Positions 35,805 through 43,324 of a stretch of DNA of 64,000 nt are shown piece by piece. The notes below the pieces were generated by a model that worked only from the letters and a program-made list of their open reading frames with translations, was not told the origin of the DNA and searched no databases. The DNA lies in the NCBI GenBank assembly GCA_013213785.1, contig JABSPZ010000011.1:62001-126000 (forward strand). Direction: 5' to 3'. Source of the stretch: Henriciella sp. GTDB taxonomy: Bacteria > Pseudomonadota > Alphaproteobacteria > Caulobacterales > Hyphomonadaceae. The position numbers and the translations under genes are program-made. The stretch's first letter is position 1. Every line of letters begins with the position of its first letter.

Positions 35805-36683
35805 TCAAGTCGATGAAGTAGCGATCGACTTGAGATAGTCTTGGCACTTTTGAGCGACGAGTTCGGGATGAGAGGCGAACGGCCAGTGACCCACCCCTTC
35901 GAGGATTTCGAGCCTCGCAGTTCGAACGGTCGCATGAAGTTCCAAAGCCACCGAAACTGGAATCCGTGTGTCTTCGTCACCGTGAAGAATGAGCAAAGGT
36001 TGTTCGATGTGTTTGGCTTTTGAGGTTGATGGTTTCCAATTGCGGCCTTCGCCGAGCCAGGTCTCGATCATTCCGGGAGCATAGAGGCTTTTGTGGAAAG
36101 AGGTCACCAATTCGTCTGGCATTTTGCCGCCAAATGCATCATCCAAGCTTGCGCGAAATGCTCCCTCACCGAACGCTCGCACTAATTTTATCAGCGGTCG
36201 ACCGATCACAGATTTAAACAGCAATTTGTCCAGCGTACCGTTTGGCCAAGTAAATGAAGGGCCTGACCCGCCAAGCGAAATCAATGCCGTCACACGGTTC
36301 GGGTGAGCCACTGCCGCGTCCATCGCAATGTGCATTCCAAATGACCAACCCGCCAATACGGCTTGATCGACTGACAAAGCGTCAAGAAAGGAAATCAGTT
36401 CAGGAACGTTGTCTTCGACAGATCGAACATGCTTAGGCGACGGAGCGCGCGAACCCCCATAGCCAATTCGATCATAAGCGATACACCGATACTGCGCAGA
36501 CAACAGTTCTAGTAGTGGCAGGAAGTCAGTCGCCTGGCCGGGTAGTCCGTGTACGAAGACAAGCGGCGGACCAGAGCCGATATCAATGTAGTTAAAGATT
36601 TCTCCGCTCGGTGTGCGTAGTTGCTCCAATTCGATATGGTCGTCAAATTGGGATCTTGAGGGGAATCGCGCGACATCCAACAT
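35805..36683 (-). CDS. Alpha/beta hydrolase
   Basis: 292 residues from ATG 36683 (MLDVARFPSR), 4 bp after the SRPBCC gene stop. Typical fold: oxyanion HGLPGQATDF, nucleophile elbow GWSFGMH, acid Asp in HGDEDTRIP, catalytic His in GVGHWPF. It resembles the haloperoxidase/esterase branch, but the substrate cannot be deduced. Second gene of a minus-strand group SRPBCC - hydrolase - amidase, opposite a TetR regulator. Confidence 0.85.
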   Translation of the reverse strand: MLDVARFPSRSQFDDHIELEQLRTPSGEIFNYIDIGSGPPLVFVHGLPGQATDFLPLLELLSAQYRCIAYDRIGYGGSRAPSPKHVRSVEDNVPELISFLDALSVDQAVLAGWSFGMHIAMDAAVAHPNRVTALISLGGSGPSFTWPNGTLDKLLFKSVIGRPLIKLVRAFGEGAFRASLDDAFGGKMPDELVTSFHKSLYAPGMIETWLGEGRNWKPSTSKAKHIEQPLLILHGDEDTRIPVSVALELHATVRTARLEILEGVGHWPFASHPELVAQKCQDYLKSIATSST

Positions 36684-36687
36684 TGGG

Positions 36688-37161
36688 CTACGACACACCA
36701 AATTGCTTCTTCAAACGCTGATGGCGTCGTCGAAATACCCATGAAAAGGTGGCTCTCAGAAACCCACCCATGAACCCAATCCGAGGTATGAAGGCGCAAG
36801 TGTCAGTCACTTCAACGCCGCCCTCTCGTTCAATAAGAGTTCTCTTATGAGACCAAAATTTCATGTTGAGATTGGAAGAGCGCTCGTCAAAATAGTTCGG
36901 GATATCTTTGCCTACGAATGCGAACTTATGCCGATCGATTGGAATAATACCGAATAGAGTTACGCCGGCTGTGAAGTAACTTTTTCCATCTGCCGGAATG
37001 TCGGCCAATTGCGCGTACGTTTTTGGGTAACTCATTTTTATCAATGGGCCCAATTCATTGTTCACGCCGTCCCAGTTTCCGATTGTACGCCAAACGTCTT
37101 CGCGTGTGACATCCGGAATGAAAGAGGTGTATTCAAAACTGAGGGCTGCTGTCTGCGCCAT
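36688..37161 (-). CDS. SRPBCC-fold (polyketide cyclase/START-like) protein
   Basis: 157 residues from ATG 37161 (MAQTAALSFEYTSF). SFEYTSFIPDVTREDVWRTIGNWDGVNNELGPLIKMSYP matches the start of a START/SRPBCC ligand-binding domain (first strand, two helices, W-x(n)-W segment); the rest is alternating strands, ending with a hydrophobic/basic helix (GFLRATFSWVFRRRHQRLKKQFG). Such proteins bind or modify hydrophobic ligands. First gene of the cassette and the target of the divergent TetR regulator. Confidence 0.65.
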   Translation of the reverse strand: MAQTAALSFEYTSFIPDVTREDVWRTIGNWDGVNNELGPLIKMSYPKTYAQLADIPADGKSYFTAGVTLFGIIPIDRHKFAFVGKDIPNYFDERSSNLNMKFWSHKRTLIEREGGVEVTDTCAFIPRIGFMGGFLRATFSWVFRRRHQRLKKQFGVS

Positions 37162-37228
37162 TGGTTCTCTGTAAGCTCCTTTTTCAAACAACCACTCCTC
37201 TTGCGTCCGGAGTGTGTGTCTATATATT

Positions 37229-37252
37229 GAATAAATACTCAGATATTTCTAC
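37229..37252. promoter_or_regulatory. Imperfect inverted repeat, candidate TetR operator
   Basis: GAATAAATA (37229-37237) and TATTTCTAC (37244-37252) pair at 7 of 9 positions around a 6-bp spacer. It lies 11 bp before the TetR ATG and 67 bp before the divergent SRPBCC gene start, the usual place for an autoregulatory operator. Confidence 0.4.
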
Positions 37253-37263
37253 TCGGGTTTCTC

Positions 37264-37890
37264 ATGACCAATGCGACCACTAAGAAACGGCCCAGAAAGC
37301 CCGTCAGGACAGCGAAGCAACGTCGTTCGAAGGAAACTGTCGAGGTTATTCTGGAATCAGCGACTCGGATTTTGTCTGACCATGGTTGGGCAGCGCTCAA
37401 CACAAATGCAATCGCGAAACGTGCGGGGGTGTCTGTTGGATCCGTCTACGAATATTTCCCAAACAAACACGCCATCATCGATATCATTCTCGATCGGCAC
37501 CTTGCTCAAGGCGAAGCGCTGATCAATCACGGCGCCAGTGTCATTTCCGACAACCCAAGTGCGGAGGCTGTTGTTCAGATTCTGGTTGCGGGTTTCGTCG
37601 GTATCCATAGCGACGACCCAAAGCTTCATCGCGCCCTGTCATCCGACGTGCCACTAAATGGAGCGCAGCAAAACAGAGTAGATGCCGTTCGCGCAAAAAT
37701 AATTAATCTAACAAGCGCTGCGCTATCTACTCATGTTAAAGACCCAAAGACTAAGGCGACTTTGCTTGTTGATGCCGCCGATGCCCTAACCCATAGATGG
37801 CTCGTAGATGAGGTCGGCGTCCCAGTATCTGCCGAAGTCCTATCGAATGAGTTAGAGAATATGCTCCGCCTCTACGTTCTGACAGCATAA
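37264..37890 (+). CDS. TetR/AcrR-family regulator
   Basis: 208 residues. A basic N-terminal tail (KKRPRKPVRTAKQRRSKETV) leads into the TetR helix-turn-helix ILESATRILSDHGWAALNTNAIAKRAGVSVGSVYEYFPNKHAIIDIIL. The C-terminal ligand domain is unspecific. Divergent from the SRPBCC/hydrolase/amidase cassette with 102 bp between, so it most likely represses it in the absence of substrate. Confidence 0.88.
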   Translation: MTNATTKKRPRKPVRTAKQRRSKETVEVILESATRILSDHGWAALNTNAIAKRAGVSVGSVYEYFPNKHAIIDIILDRHLAQGEALINHGASVISDNPSAEAVVQILVAGFVGIHSDDPKLHRALSSDVPLNGAQQNRVDAVRAKIINLTSAALSTHVKDPKTKATLLVDAADALTHRWLVDEVGVPVSAEVLSNELENMLRLYVLTA

Positions 37891-37922
37891 CGTGCGCACC
37901 AGTCTTCGTTAGCTGCATCTTA

Positions 37923-38132
37923 ATGGTGAAAGGTCCAAGATATGTTGTTCAAAAAAAACTTGCTGGATCAGACATGGCGGGATCAACTCGAAATAAGATA
38001 CTGGTCACTCCGTTGGCGTATTCACCGGCTCGAAAGTCCATCCCCGTAAAATCGGCTATGCAAGAGGATCTTCAGCGCGTCTTGCGCGAAGCGATTCCGA
38101 CTCGACTTGAGGCATTGCTTCAACTGACCTGA
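37923..38132 (+). pseudogene. Short open frame truncated at the IS boundary
   Basis: 69 codons from ATG 37923 with no recognisable domain; the C-terminal part (MQEDLQRVLREAIPTRLEALLQL) could be a helix. The stop TGA at 38130-38132 is inside the left inverted repeat of the IS, so any original gene was cut by the insertion. It may not be coding at all. Confidence 0.25.
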
Positions 38133-38150
38133 GACCCTTTGGTCCCTCAC

Positions 38151-39050
38151 TCATAATGAGAGTCTGACGTTTCCATAGTTCATAGTTTGAGGCTTGGCGA
38201 GCGCGTCGGGAGCGGTGCTCCCATCAAGCTCGAGCGACCGGCGCGCTGCGGGCGTGAGCCCGCCCAGCGATGAGTGTGGCCGGATATGATTGTAGTCGTG
38301 GCGCCAGCGCCCGAGGATCGATCGGGCATGGGCCAGACTATCAAACACTTCTTCGTTGAGGCACTCGTCGCGAAGCTTGCCATTGAAGCTCTCGACGAAG
38401 CCGTTCTGCATCGGTTTGCCGGGGGCGATATAGTGCCAGGCAACACCGCGCTCATTCTGCCATTCCAGGATCGCTCGACTGGTCAGTTCGCTGCCATTGT
38501 CACTGACAATGGTCTCTGGCTTTCCATAGAGCCGGATCAGACGATCCAGCTCGCGAGCGACGCGCTGTCCCGAGATCGATGTGTCCGCGACAAGCGCCAT
38601 GCACTCGCGTGTGAAGTCATCGATCACCGCCAGGATGCGGAAGCGTCTGGCCGCCCCGAATGTATCGGCCACAAAGTCGAGGCTCCAGCGCACGCATGGA
38701 CCATCCGGGATCGGCATTGGCGTCCTGGTGCCCGTGGCGCGCTTGCGGCCTCGCCTTCGCTTCACGGCAAGGCCTTCTTCCCGGTAGAGCCGTCTCAGCT
38801 TCTTCTGGTTCATGATGATACCTTCGCGCGCCAGCATCAGCTCGATCCGGCGATAGCCAAACCGACGCCGCTGTGAGGCGATCTCCCGCATGCGTTCGCG
38901 GATGTGTGGATTGTCCGGCTCACGCTCCCGGCGAACCGTCTTTGGATCGACGCTGACCAGCTTGCACGCGCGGCGCTGCGAAATGTCATATTTCGACATC
39001 GCCTTGAGCGCCGCTTCCCGTTTCAGCCGGGGCGTCGTCAGCTCTTTCCC
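38151..39050 (-). CDS. IS3-family transposase, orfB (DDE integrase part)
   Basis: The frame continues from the slippery site in orfA; the first internal ATG is at 38999 ([15 protein letters not shown]). HTH_21-like region [16 protein letters not shown], then the rve catalytic core: first Asp in [13 protein letters not shown], second Asp in [11 protein letters not shown], Glu in [16 protein letters not shown], followed by [19 protein letters not shown]. All three acidic residues are intact, so the element may be active. Produced as an OrfAB fusion by -1 frameshifting. Confidence 0.9.
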   Translation of the reverse strand, partial: GKELTTPRLKREAALKAMSKYDISQRRACKLVSVDPKTVRREREPDNPHIRERMREIASQRRRFGYRRIELMLAREGIIMNQKKLRRLYREEGLAVKRRRGRKRATGTRTPMPIPDGPCVRWSLDFVADTFGAARRFRILAVIDDFTRECMALVADTSISGQRVARELDRLIRLYGKPETIVSDNGSELTSRAILEWQNERGVAWHYIAPGKPMQNGFVESFNGKLRDECLNEEVFDSLAHARSILGRWRHDYNHIRPHSSLGGLTPAARRSLELDGSTAPDALAKPQTMNYGNVRLSL

Positions 39051-39301
39051 AGCAAGTCTTTCAGGATCGAGTTGTCGAGCATGCTGTCGGCCAGCAGCTT
39101 CTTCAGTCTCGCATTTTCCGTTTCCAGGGTCTTCAGTCGCCGGGCGTCGGACACATCCATCCCGCCAAACTTCGCCTTCCACTTGTAGAAGGTCGCTGAG
39201 CTCATCCCATGACGGCGGCACACCTCCGATGTGGACATGCCGCGTTCCTGTTCTGCCAGGATCGAAATGATCTGTTCTTCGCTAAATCTGCTCTTTCGCA
39301 T
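39038..39301 (-). CDS. IS3-family transposase, orfA
   Basis: 87 residues: helix-turn-helix ([41 protein letters not shown]) plus a leucine-zipper-like helix ([30 protein letters not shown]). It binds the terminal repeats and mediates dimerisation. Its last codons overlap the start of the orfB frame. Confidence 0.9.
   Translation of the reverse strand: MRKSRFSEEQIISILAEQERGMSTSEVCRRHGMSSATFYKWKAKFGGMDVSDARRLKTLETENARLKKLLADSMLDNSILKDLLGKS
39044..39050 (-). other. Programmed -1 frameshift heptamer GGGAAAG
   Basis: On the minus strand the orfA frame reads ctG GGA AAG agc TGA. G GGA AAG is an X-XXY-YYZ slippery heptamer just before the orfA stop, and a -1 slip enters the orfB frame (GGG AAA GAG CTG). 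This is the standard way IS3 elements make OrfAB. Confidence 0.7.
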
Positions 39302-39358
39302 TTGGGTCTCCGTTGTCAGAGACTCTCAATTCAAATGCGGGACCAATCGGGTCTCAGG

Positions 39359-40213
39359 TCATTGATACTTTTTGTTGCCATGCAGCTGAGACATGGAAAA
39401 CGCGGTTTGCATCATGAACATCTCCGCCGAATCAATATCGTCAGGCGTGAGTTTATGCTCCCTCACGTCTCCGATCAGAAGTTGAGCTTCCTTGATTACG
39501 ATCTCCTCGGCAGGCGCTTGCCAGTTATCAAGGGGGAAATTGTTATTGGGTTCTTTCAACCTCGAAAGGGCAATGGCATAGCTGGCCAATTGCCCACGTG
39601 CGTCATTGGTTCCATCGTGGTGAACTTTCCAGTCGATGATTTCGATCTGGCCATCCTCAAAATATGCGATCAAGTCAGGATAAGCTGTGCCTTTGAGATC
39701 GCCCAGGATGTCGAAATGTAAGGGCGGTTGCGCGACATAGGTCTCGGCCTCCATCAGTCGCTCCAGAAGAGTGTTGGAGCCATAAAAGTTCAACAGAGCT
39801 TCTTCGATGTCTGTCCATGCCCGATGGAAGTCTGTCGGGTAAAGATCGGGCCCATAAACATCTTCATAGAATAAGGCGAACGCGTCACCATGATGCGATT
39901 TAACCAAAGCAAGGTCTTCTTCTGCGTGCTGTTTTGCGAACTTTCTTTGGCGATCGAAGAGAGCTTTTGCACGGGATATCGCATTTTCCAGAGGGATTAG
40001 CTCTCCCATCTGCATCTCAGGTACAATCAGGTTTGAGATGACAGTATCAACAATTTGTCCGCGCCAGGCCGAGATAGAAGTAAGGTTTTTCAATCGCCGC
40101 GCGCGCAAGCGTTTTTCACCGCTTATACGGCCTCGTCCAGCCATCACGTGCGCGAAAAACCACTTACGTTCGCATTGGCGGAACAGCCGCGCAGATGAAT
40201 ACGACCATCTCAC
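39359..40213 (-). CDS. PD-(D/E)XK nuclease, RecB/Cas4-like, possibly truncated by the IS
   Basis: 284 residues. SYSSARLFRQCERKWFF at the N-terminus is the S-x-S-x(4)-C-x-R-K-aromatic motif of RecB/Cas4/AddB-type nucleases. The catalytic core is Asp180 (YPDLIAYF), Asp194-Trp-Lys196 (EIIDWKV) and the Q-x(3)-Y motif GQLASY (Gln208, Tyr212). The usual His motif of Cas4/RecB is replaced by GQIVDTVI. Iron-sulfur members have three Cys near the C-terminus; none follows Tyr212, and the stop codon is supplied by the IS inverted repeat, so the end may be missing. Its start overlaps the XRE gene stop by 4 bp. Confidence 0.7.
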   Translation of the reverse strand: MRWSYSSARLFRQCERKWFFAHVMAGRGRISGEKRLRARRLKNLTSISAWRGQIVDTVISNLIVPEMQMGELIPLENAISRAKALFDRQRKFAKQHAEEDLALVKSHHGDAFALFYEDVYGPDLYPTDFHRAWTDIEEALLNFYGSNTLLERLMEAETYVAQPPLHFDILGDLKGTAYPDLIAYFEDGQIEIIDWKVHHDGTNDARGQLASYAIALSRLKEPNNNFPLDNWQAPAEEIVIKEAQLLIGDVREHKLTPDDIDSAEMFMMQTAFSMSQLHGNKKYQ

Positions 40214-40563
40214 AGTTCGCTACCGTTCCGCTTTCTTATTAAGGCCAGAAAGTCGGCAAGTGCCTCTTCTTCTTCTTCGGAGGTTTCCCCTAAGCGTGCC
40301 GCGAGACGGCTGCTGCTGGGTTGGTTTTGAGATTTGCCTGGGATGGGGTAACCAGCCAACTCCATGAGCTGTTCGTATGGCAGGCCGTATTTTAGAGCGA
40401 GCGAATGCAATACCTTTGGTGAAGGTGTTTTGATCTTTCCATTTTCTAACTGGCTTAAGTAGGCATTGGAAACGCCGGTTTGTGCCTCCACCGCTCTCAA
40501 GCTAAGTTTCAACTCTTTGCGGGTGCGTGAGAGGTAGGGACCAAGGGCGTTACTAGAATCTGA
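40210..40563 (-). CDS. XRE-family regulator
   Basis: 117 residues from ATG 40563 (MSDSSNALGPYLSR); the frame continues upstream only through the operator repeats. A single HTH_3 domain: LSRTRKELKLSLRAVEAQTGVSNAYLSQLENGKIKTPSPKVLHSLALKYGLPYEQLMELAGY. An acidic tail (GETSEEEEEALADFLALIRKR) follows. Translationally coupled to the nuclease gene. It probably represses its own operon through the 18-bp tandem repeats at 40569-40604. The organisation resembles the control unit of phage-defence or toxin-type modules. Confidence 0.85.
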   Translation of the reverse strand, partial: SDSSNALGPYLSRTRKELKLSLRAVEAQTGVSNAYLSQLENGKIKTPSPKVLHSLALKYGLPYEQLMELAGYPIPGKSQNQPSSSRLAARLGETSEEEEEALADFLALIRKRNGSEL

Positions 40564-40568
40564 CATGC

Positions 40569-40604
40569 TGCTAAGTATGTCAAGCATGCTAAGTTTGTCA
40601 AGCA
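40569..40604 (-). promoter_or_regulatory. Two tandem 18-bp operator repeats over the XRE promoter
   Basis: On the plus strand TGCTAAGTATGTCAAGCA (40569-40586) is followed without gap by TGCTAAGTTTGTCAAGCA (40587-40604), 17 of 18 identical. On the minus strand each copy contains TTGACA, a consensus -35 element, with TGCT/AGCA half-sites at its ends. The array lies immediately upstream of the XRE start codon. Confidence 0.65.
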
Positions 40605-40887
40605 AGGTGCATATGTTCTAACGAACTCTATGGGTTTGGCTTCAAAGATTATACATAGCGACGCCCATCTCTACAGAATGGTGCTTACGCATGAAGAACC
40701 AACCGAGTGCATATCTACTAAGTTAAGCTCCGCGAACTATTTTGGTGGTAATTCGAGCTGGAAGACTCAGATGAAACTCACTTGAGAGACTGATCGGTCG
40801 GTCGATTGTCTAATCACAAGTTCCGAGATCGCATTCTCGCAACACTTGCTTCCGGTTCGTGTCCTCCGATCGTGTCTCTTGGATATT
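40605..40887. other. Gap between XRE operator and desaturase
   Basis: I see no gene here. The only notable item is GCTCCGCGA at 40727-40735, a 9-bp match to the tRNA-Asn attachment repeat, which may be chance. Confidence 0.35.
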
Positions 40888-41811
40888 CTATTCTGCGGGA
40901 AGGAGCGTATTTGCGGGGCTATCTTTCCGCACAGCTCGTCTTAGCACGTCTCCATAACCATACGAGATACAATCGAAGCCATCATAAAATCCACGCTTTG
41001 AAAGAATTCCGTGTAGCCGCTTGAGATTGTAAGGCGGTATGCTCGCGAGATAATGATGCTCCAGGTGGTAGTTCACATTGTTTGGCGCGATGAGGATTTT
41101 TTGCCACCATGGAGCGATCGTCGTGCCTGTGTTTAAGCGGGGATCGGAGCTCGATCGATCTTTAGCGGTTCCGTGCTCTCCAATTTGACGGAGCCGAACG
41201 ACGGCGGGGTACACGAATATCTCTGCAGCCCACCACATAAGATACGCCCACGGAGCACCCGCACCTGTTAGCGCTGCGAGCATCAGAATGTGAAATGCAA
41301 CCGAGCCCTTGTTCCGTTTCAGGCTGAGGTTTTGTAGTTTTCGTTTGGTGTCTCTAAATCCCGTTTGACCGGTTAGGTCTCGCATAAACTTACGTTTGAG
41401 GCTCTCAGAGCTCACGGGATAGTTTTTTACGAAAATCAGATCGGGATCTTTTTCGGTACCTGCATGCTTATGATGCTCTAAGTGATACGCGCGGTAACCT
41501 GCGAGCGACGAATTAATCGGAACCGCGGCGAGCCATTGCCCAGCAAATTCGTTTACAGCTTTGTTTTTGAAGAACGCACTGTGCGCGCAATCGTGATTGA
41601 TAATGCCCAGCCCAAGCTGGCGCCCGCCTAGGATCACGATGCCTAAAATGATCGTAAAGGGATTGGTCCAAGCAATTGCGATTGCGAATGCCGCTACAAT
41701 TAAGCCCCACGTCCATAGTAGCGTGACCGCAGCCTTAAAATCTGACTTTCTTCGAAGGCTGCTGAGCTCGTCTTTGGAAAGAGCATCGGACAGTTTAAGT
41801 GGGGGCGACAT
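40888..41811 (-). CDS. Membrane fatty acid desaturase
   Basis: 307 residues from ATG 41811 (MSPPLKLSDAL). Di-iron desaturase with the three histidine boxes HDCAH, HLEHHKH and HLEHH (in NNVNYHLEHHYLASIPPYNL). Hydrophobic helices flank the first box and lie between the second and third. It would introduce a double bond into membrane acyl chains or act on a related lipid. The usual third box is HxxHH, present here. Adjacent and divergent from the PaaX-like regulator, 51 bp apart. Confidence 0.87.
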   Translation of the reverse strand: MSPPLKLSDALSKDELSSLRRKSDFKAAVTLLWTWGLIVAAFAIAIAWTNPFTIILGIVILGGRQLGLGIINHDCAHSAFFKNKAVNEFAGQWLAAVPINSSLAGYRAYHLEHHKHAGTEKDPDLIFVKNYPVSSESLKRKFMRDLTGQTGFRDTKRKLQNLSLKRNKGSVAFHILMLAALTGAGAPWAYLMWWAAEIFVYPAVVRLRQIGEHGTAKDRSSSDPRLNTGTTIAPWWQKILIAPNNVNYHLEHHYLASIPPYNLKRLHGILSKRGFYDGFDCISYGYGDVLRRAVRKDSPANTLLPAE

Positions 41812-41839
41812 GGTCAGCTCCAATTGAACAAACGGAAAA

Positions 41840-41854
41840 AATATGTTACATATT
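41840..41854. promoter_or_regulatory. 15-bp palindrome between desaturase and PaaX-like gene
   Basis: AATATGT-T-ACATATT is a perfect 7-1-7 inverted repeat in the 51-bp divergent gap, 8 bp before the regulator ATG. It is the likely operator for coordinated control of both genes. Confidence 0.6.
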
Positions 41855-41862
41855 ATGAAACA

Positions 41863-42708
41863 ATGAGTCAAAACATGTATCAATTCGAGCTTCTTAAAGT
41901 GTCCGATGTCTCCGCGCGCGGGCTCATTCTATCCTTGCTCAGCGCGATCGGGGCGCGGCCACAATCTGTTAAAGACCTCGTCCGCGCAGGAGCGCTTTTC
42001 GACATAGAGTCAACTGCGATGCGTGTTGCTATAAACCGGCTGCAGAAGGACGAGTTGCTCATAAGCATTTCACGCGGTGTTTATGGCCCTGGACCAGCTG
42101 CAATGACCTTAATGACCCATCTGAAGTCGTGGCGTGAGGCGCCGTCACGAAAAACAGCATGGAACGGGGATTGGCTACTAGCGCTCACAGCTCACCTCGG
42201 AAGAAGAAACCGCAAGCAAGTTAGATCGCGAGAACGCGCTCTACGACTAAACGGTTATGCGCCTACTGATAACGGGTTCTGGGTGCGCCCCGCGAATCTA
42301 AACCGACGGCTGAATGTACACCGAGAGGACATGATCTCACTTGGGGCAGATGCCGAAATGATCTTTACCCATGTTGTAGACTTCGCACCAATGAACGCAG
42401 AGGCGTGGAAAAATCTATGGTCTGAGAGAGATTTGAACGCGGCTTACAAAGAAGGTATTCTGGCGATCGGTGAGAGCCAGAAGAGTCTGGCTTCCAAAAG
42501 CGCCGCTGATGCGGCAGTTGAAACGCTGCTTGTCGGGCAGTCTGTAATCAAACTGATCAACTTTGATCCATTACTCCCCGCAGAGTTTTGTGATGTGGGG
42601 CTCTTCAAAGCGCTCATTGAGAGCATGAAAGAGTATAATGAAGTCGGCATCAAAGCGTGGCGCTCTTTTCAATTGAATGGAGAGAGCGAAGCAGTTGAGG
42701 CGAATTGA
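41863..42708 (+). CDS. PaaX-like transcriptional regulator
   Basis: 281 residues from ATG 41863 (MSQNMYQFELLKV). The N-terminal winged helix (ARGLILSLLSAIGARPQSVKDLVRAGALFDIESTAMRVAINRLQKDELL) matches the PaaX family, where the corresponding segment reads RVALxRLxxxGxL. The middle WNGDWLLALTAHLGRRNRKQVRSRERALRLNGYAPTDNGFWVRPANL corresponds to the PaaX central domain. PaaX represses phenylacetate catabolism with phenylacetyl-CoA as effector; here the partner is a desaturase, so an acyl-CoA signal is conceivable. Assignment by pattern. Confidence 0.65.
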   Translation: MSQNMYQFELLKVSDVSARGLILSLLSAIGARPQSVKDLVRAGALFDIESTAMRVAINRLQKDELLISISRGVYGPGPAAMTLMTHLKSWREAPSRKTAWNGDWLLALTAHLGRRNRKQVRSRERALRLNGYAPTDNGFWVRPANLNRRLNVHREDMISLGADAEMIFTHVVDFAPMNAEAWKNLWSERDLNAAYKEGILAIGESQKSLASKSAADAAVETLLVGQSVIKLINFDPLLPAEFCDVGLFKALIESMKEYNEVGIKAWRSFQLNGESEAVEAN

Positions 42709-43003
42709 TCGCTTTGATCGATTTAGCGCGACGGTGCTGTGGCTTTTGCTAGTCGTGCATTTCGATCGTCTAGGAGAATTGGAGAGGGAGTGTTGAACAG
42801 CAAACGAAATGTGGAGCATGCTGGCCTCTGTCCGAGTTCCACAGTCTTTGAGATTCGAAATTTCAGCTTTTTCGCTACTCGAAATGTGTTCCACAAAGCA
42901 GCTTAATGTGGCGCTGTATCGAAAGTTTTTTGTTGGCAGGGAAGTGGGGTCTAGATTTTTCCACCCAAAAAACCCAACTAATACAGTCAGTTATTTGGGA
43001 AAA
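42709..43003. other. Non-coding right end of the island
   Basis: 295 bases, AT-rich, with no open frame that I can support and no clear repeats. It runs up to the right attachment repeat in the tRNA-Asn gene. Confidence 0.4.
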
Positions 43004-43017
43004 TGGCTCCGCGAGTA
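43004..43017 (+). repeat. Right attachment repeat (3' end of tRNA-Asn)
   Basis: TGGCTCCGCGAGTA, identical to 32849-32862; the complement is the last 14 nt of tRNA-Asn including CCA. Confidence 0.75.
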
Positions 43018-43079
43018 GGACTCGAACCTACGACCGGGCGATTAACAGTCGCCTGCTCTACCAACTGAGCTATCGCGGA
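43004..43079 (-). tRNA. tRNA-Asn (GTT)
   Basis: 76 nt on the complement. Acceptor TCCGCGA pairs with TCGCGGA; D-stem GCTC/GAGC; anticodon loop CTGTTAA gives GTT (Asn); T-arm GTAGG-TTCGAGT-CCTAC; discriminator G and encoded CCA. Its 3' 14 bp is the island attachment core, and the gene remains intact. Confidence 0.97.
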
Positions 43080-43141
43080 ACAGCGAAGCGCTTCTCTAGC
43101 AAACCCGGTTTCTCTGTCAAACCTTGAAACTCACCCAGCTG

Positions 43142-43173
43142 AAAAAAATTGGCGGAACATAAAATGTTCCGCC
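43142..43173 (-). terminator. Intrinsic terminator downstream of tRNA-Cys
   Basis: GGCGGAACA (43151-43159) and TGTTCCGCC (43165-43173) form a perfect 9-bp stem with a 5-base loop; on the minus strand it is followed by AATTTTTTT (43150-43142). This is a strong rho-independent terminator for the tRNA-Cys transcript, and it separates that gene from tRNA-Asn. Confidence 0.85.
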
Positions 43174-43324
43174 GAGGCATTGGGTGATGGTGGGTGTCTC
43201 CAATAGAAGACGTTAACTTTCTCGTGCAGAATGGTTAACAAGCCTTAAACGAAGTCGAAAAGATTTAAGCGATCCCGCCAATATCTTCAGAAAACTTCGA
43301 GATTTGGTGTGAGTTCGGTAAGGT

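Larger units (their letters stand above)
38125..39361 (-). mobile_element. IS3-family insertion sequence (IS407-group-like), 1237 bp
   Basis: Ends are inverted repeats: TGACCTGAGACCC at 38125-38137 and its complement at 39349-39361, with continued similarity (TTGGTCCC) one gap further in. It encodes orfA and orfB in overlapping frames with a -1 slippery site. Flanking bases (CAAC on the left, TTGA on the right) do not form a target duplication, so one flank has probably been lost by an adjacent deletion or rearrangement. Confidence 0.88.
32849..43017. mobile_element. Integrated genomic island at tRNA-Asn (about 10.2 kb)
   Basis: The 14-mer TGGCTCCGCGAGTA occurs at 32849-32862 and 43004-43017 in the same orientation. 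The right copy is the 3' end of the intact tRNA-Asn gene (complement), including CCA; the left copy is orphaned. A tyrosine integrase begins 200 bp inside the left copy. The contents are accessory: an amidase/hydrolase/SRPBCC/TetR cassette, an IS3 element, an XRE-nuclease pair, a desaturase with a PaaX-like regulator. The flanks (glpK on the left, tRNA-Cys and a methyltransferase on the right) are core. No plasmid transfer or replication genes are seen, so it is an integrative island possibly mobilised by others or now fixed. Confidence 0.8.

Noticed and set aside
40727-40735. Third copy of the attachment repeat dividing the island
   Set aside because: Only 9 bp match the 14-bp core, within what chance allows in 64 kb on two strands.
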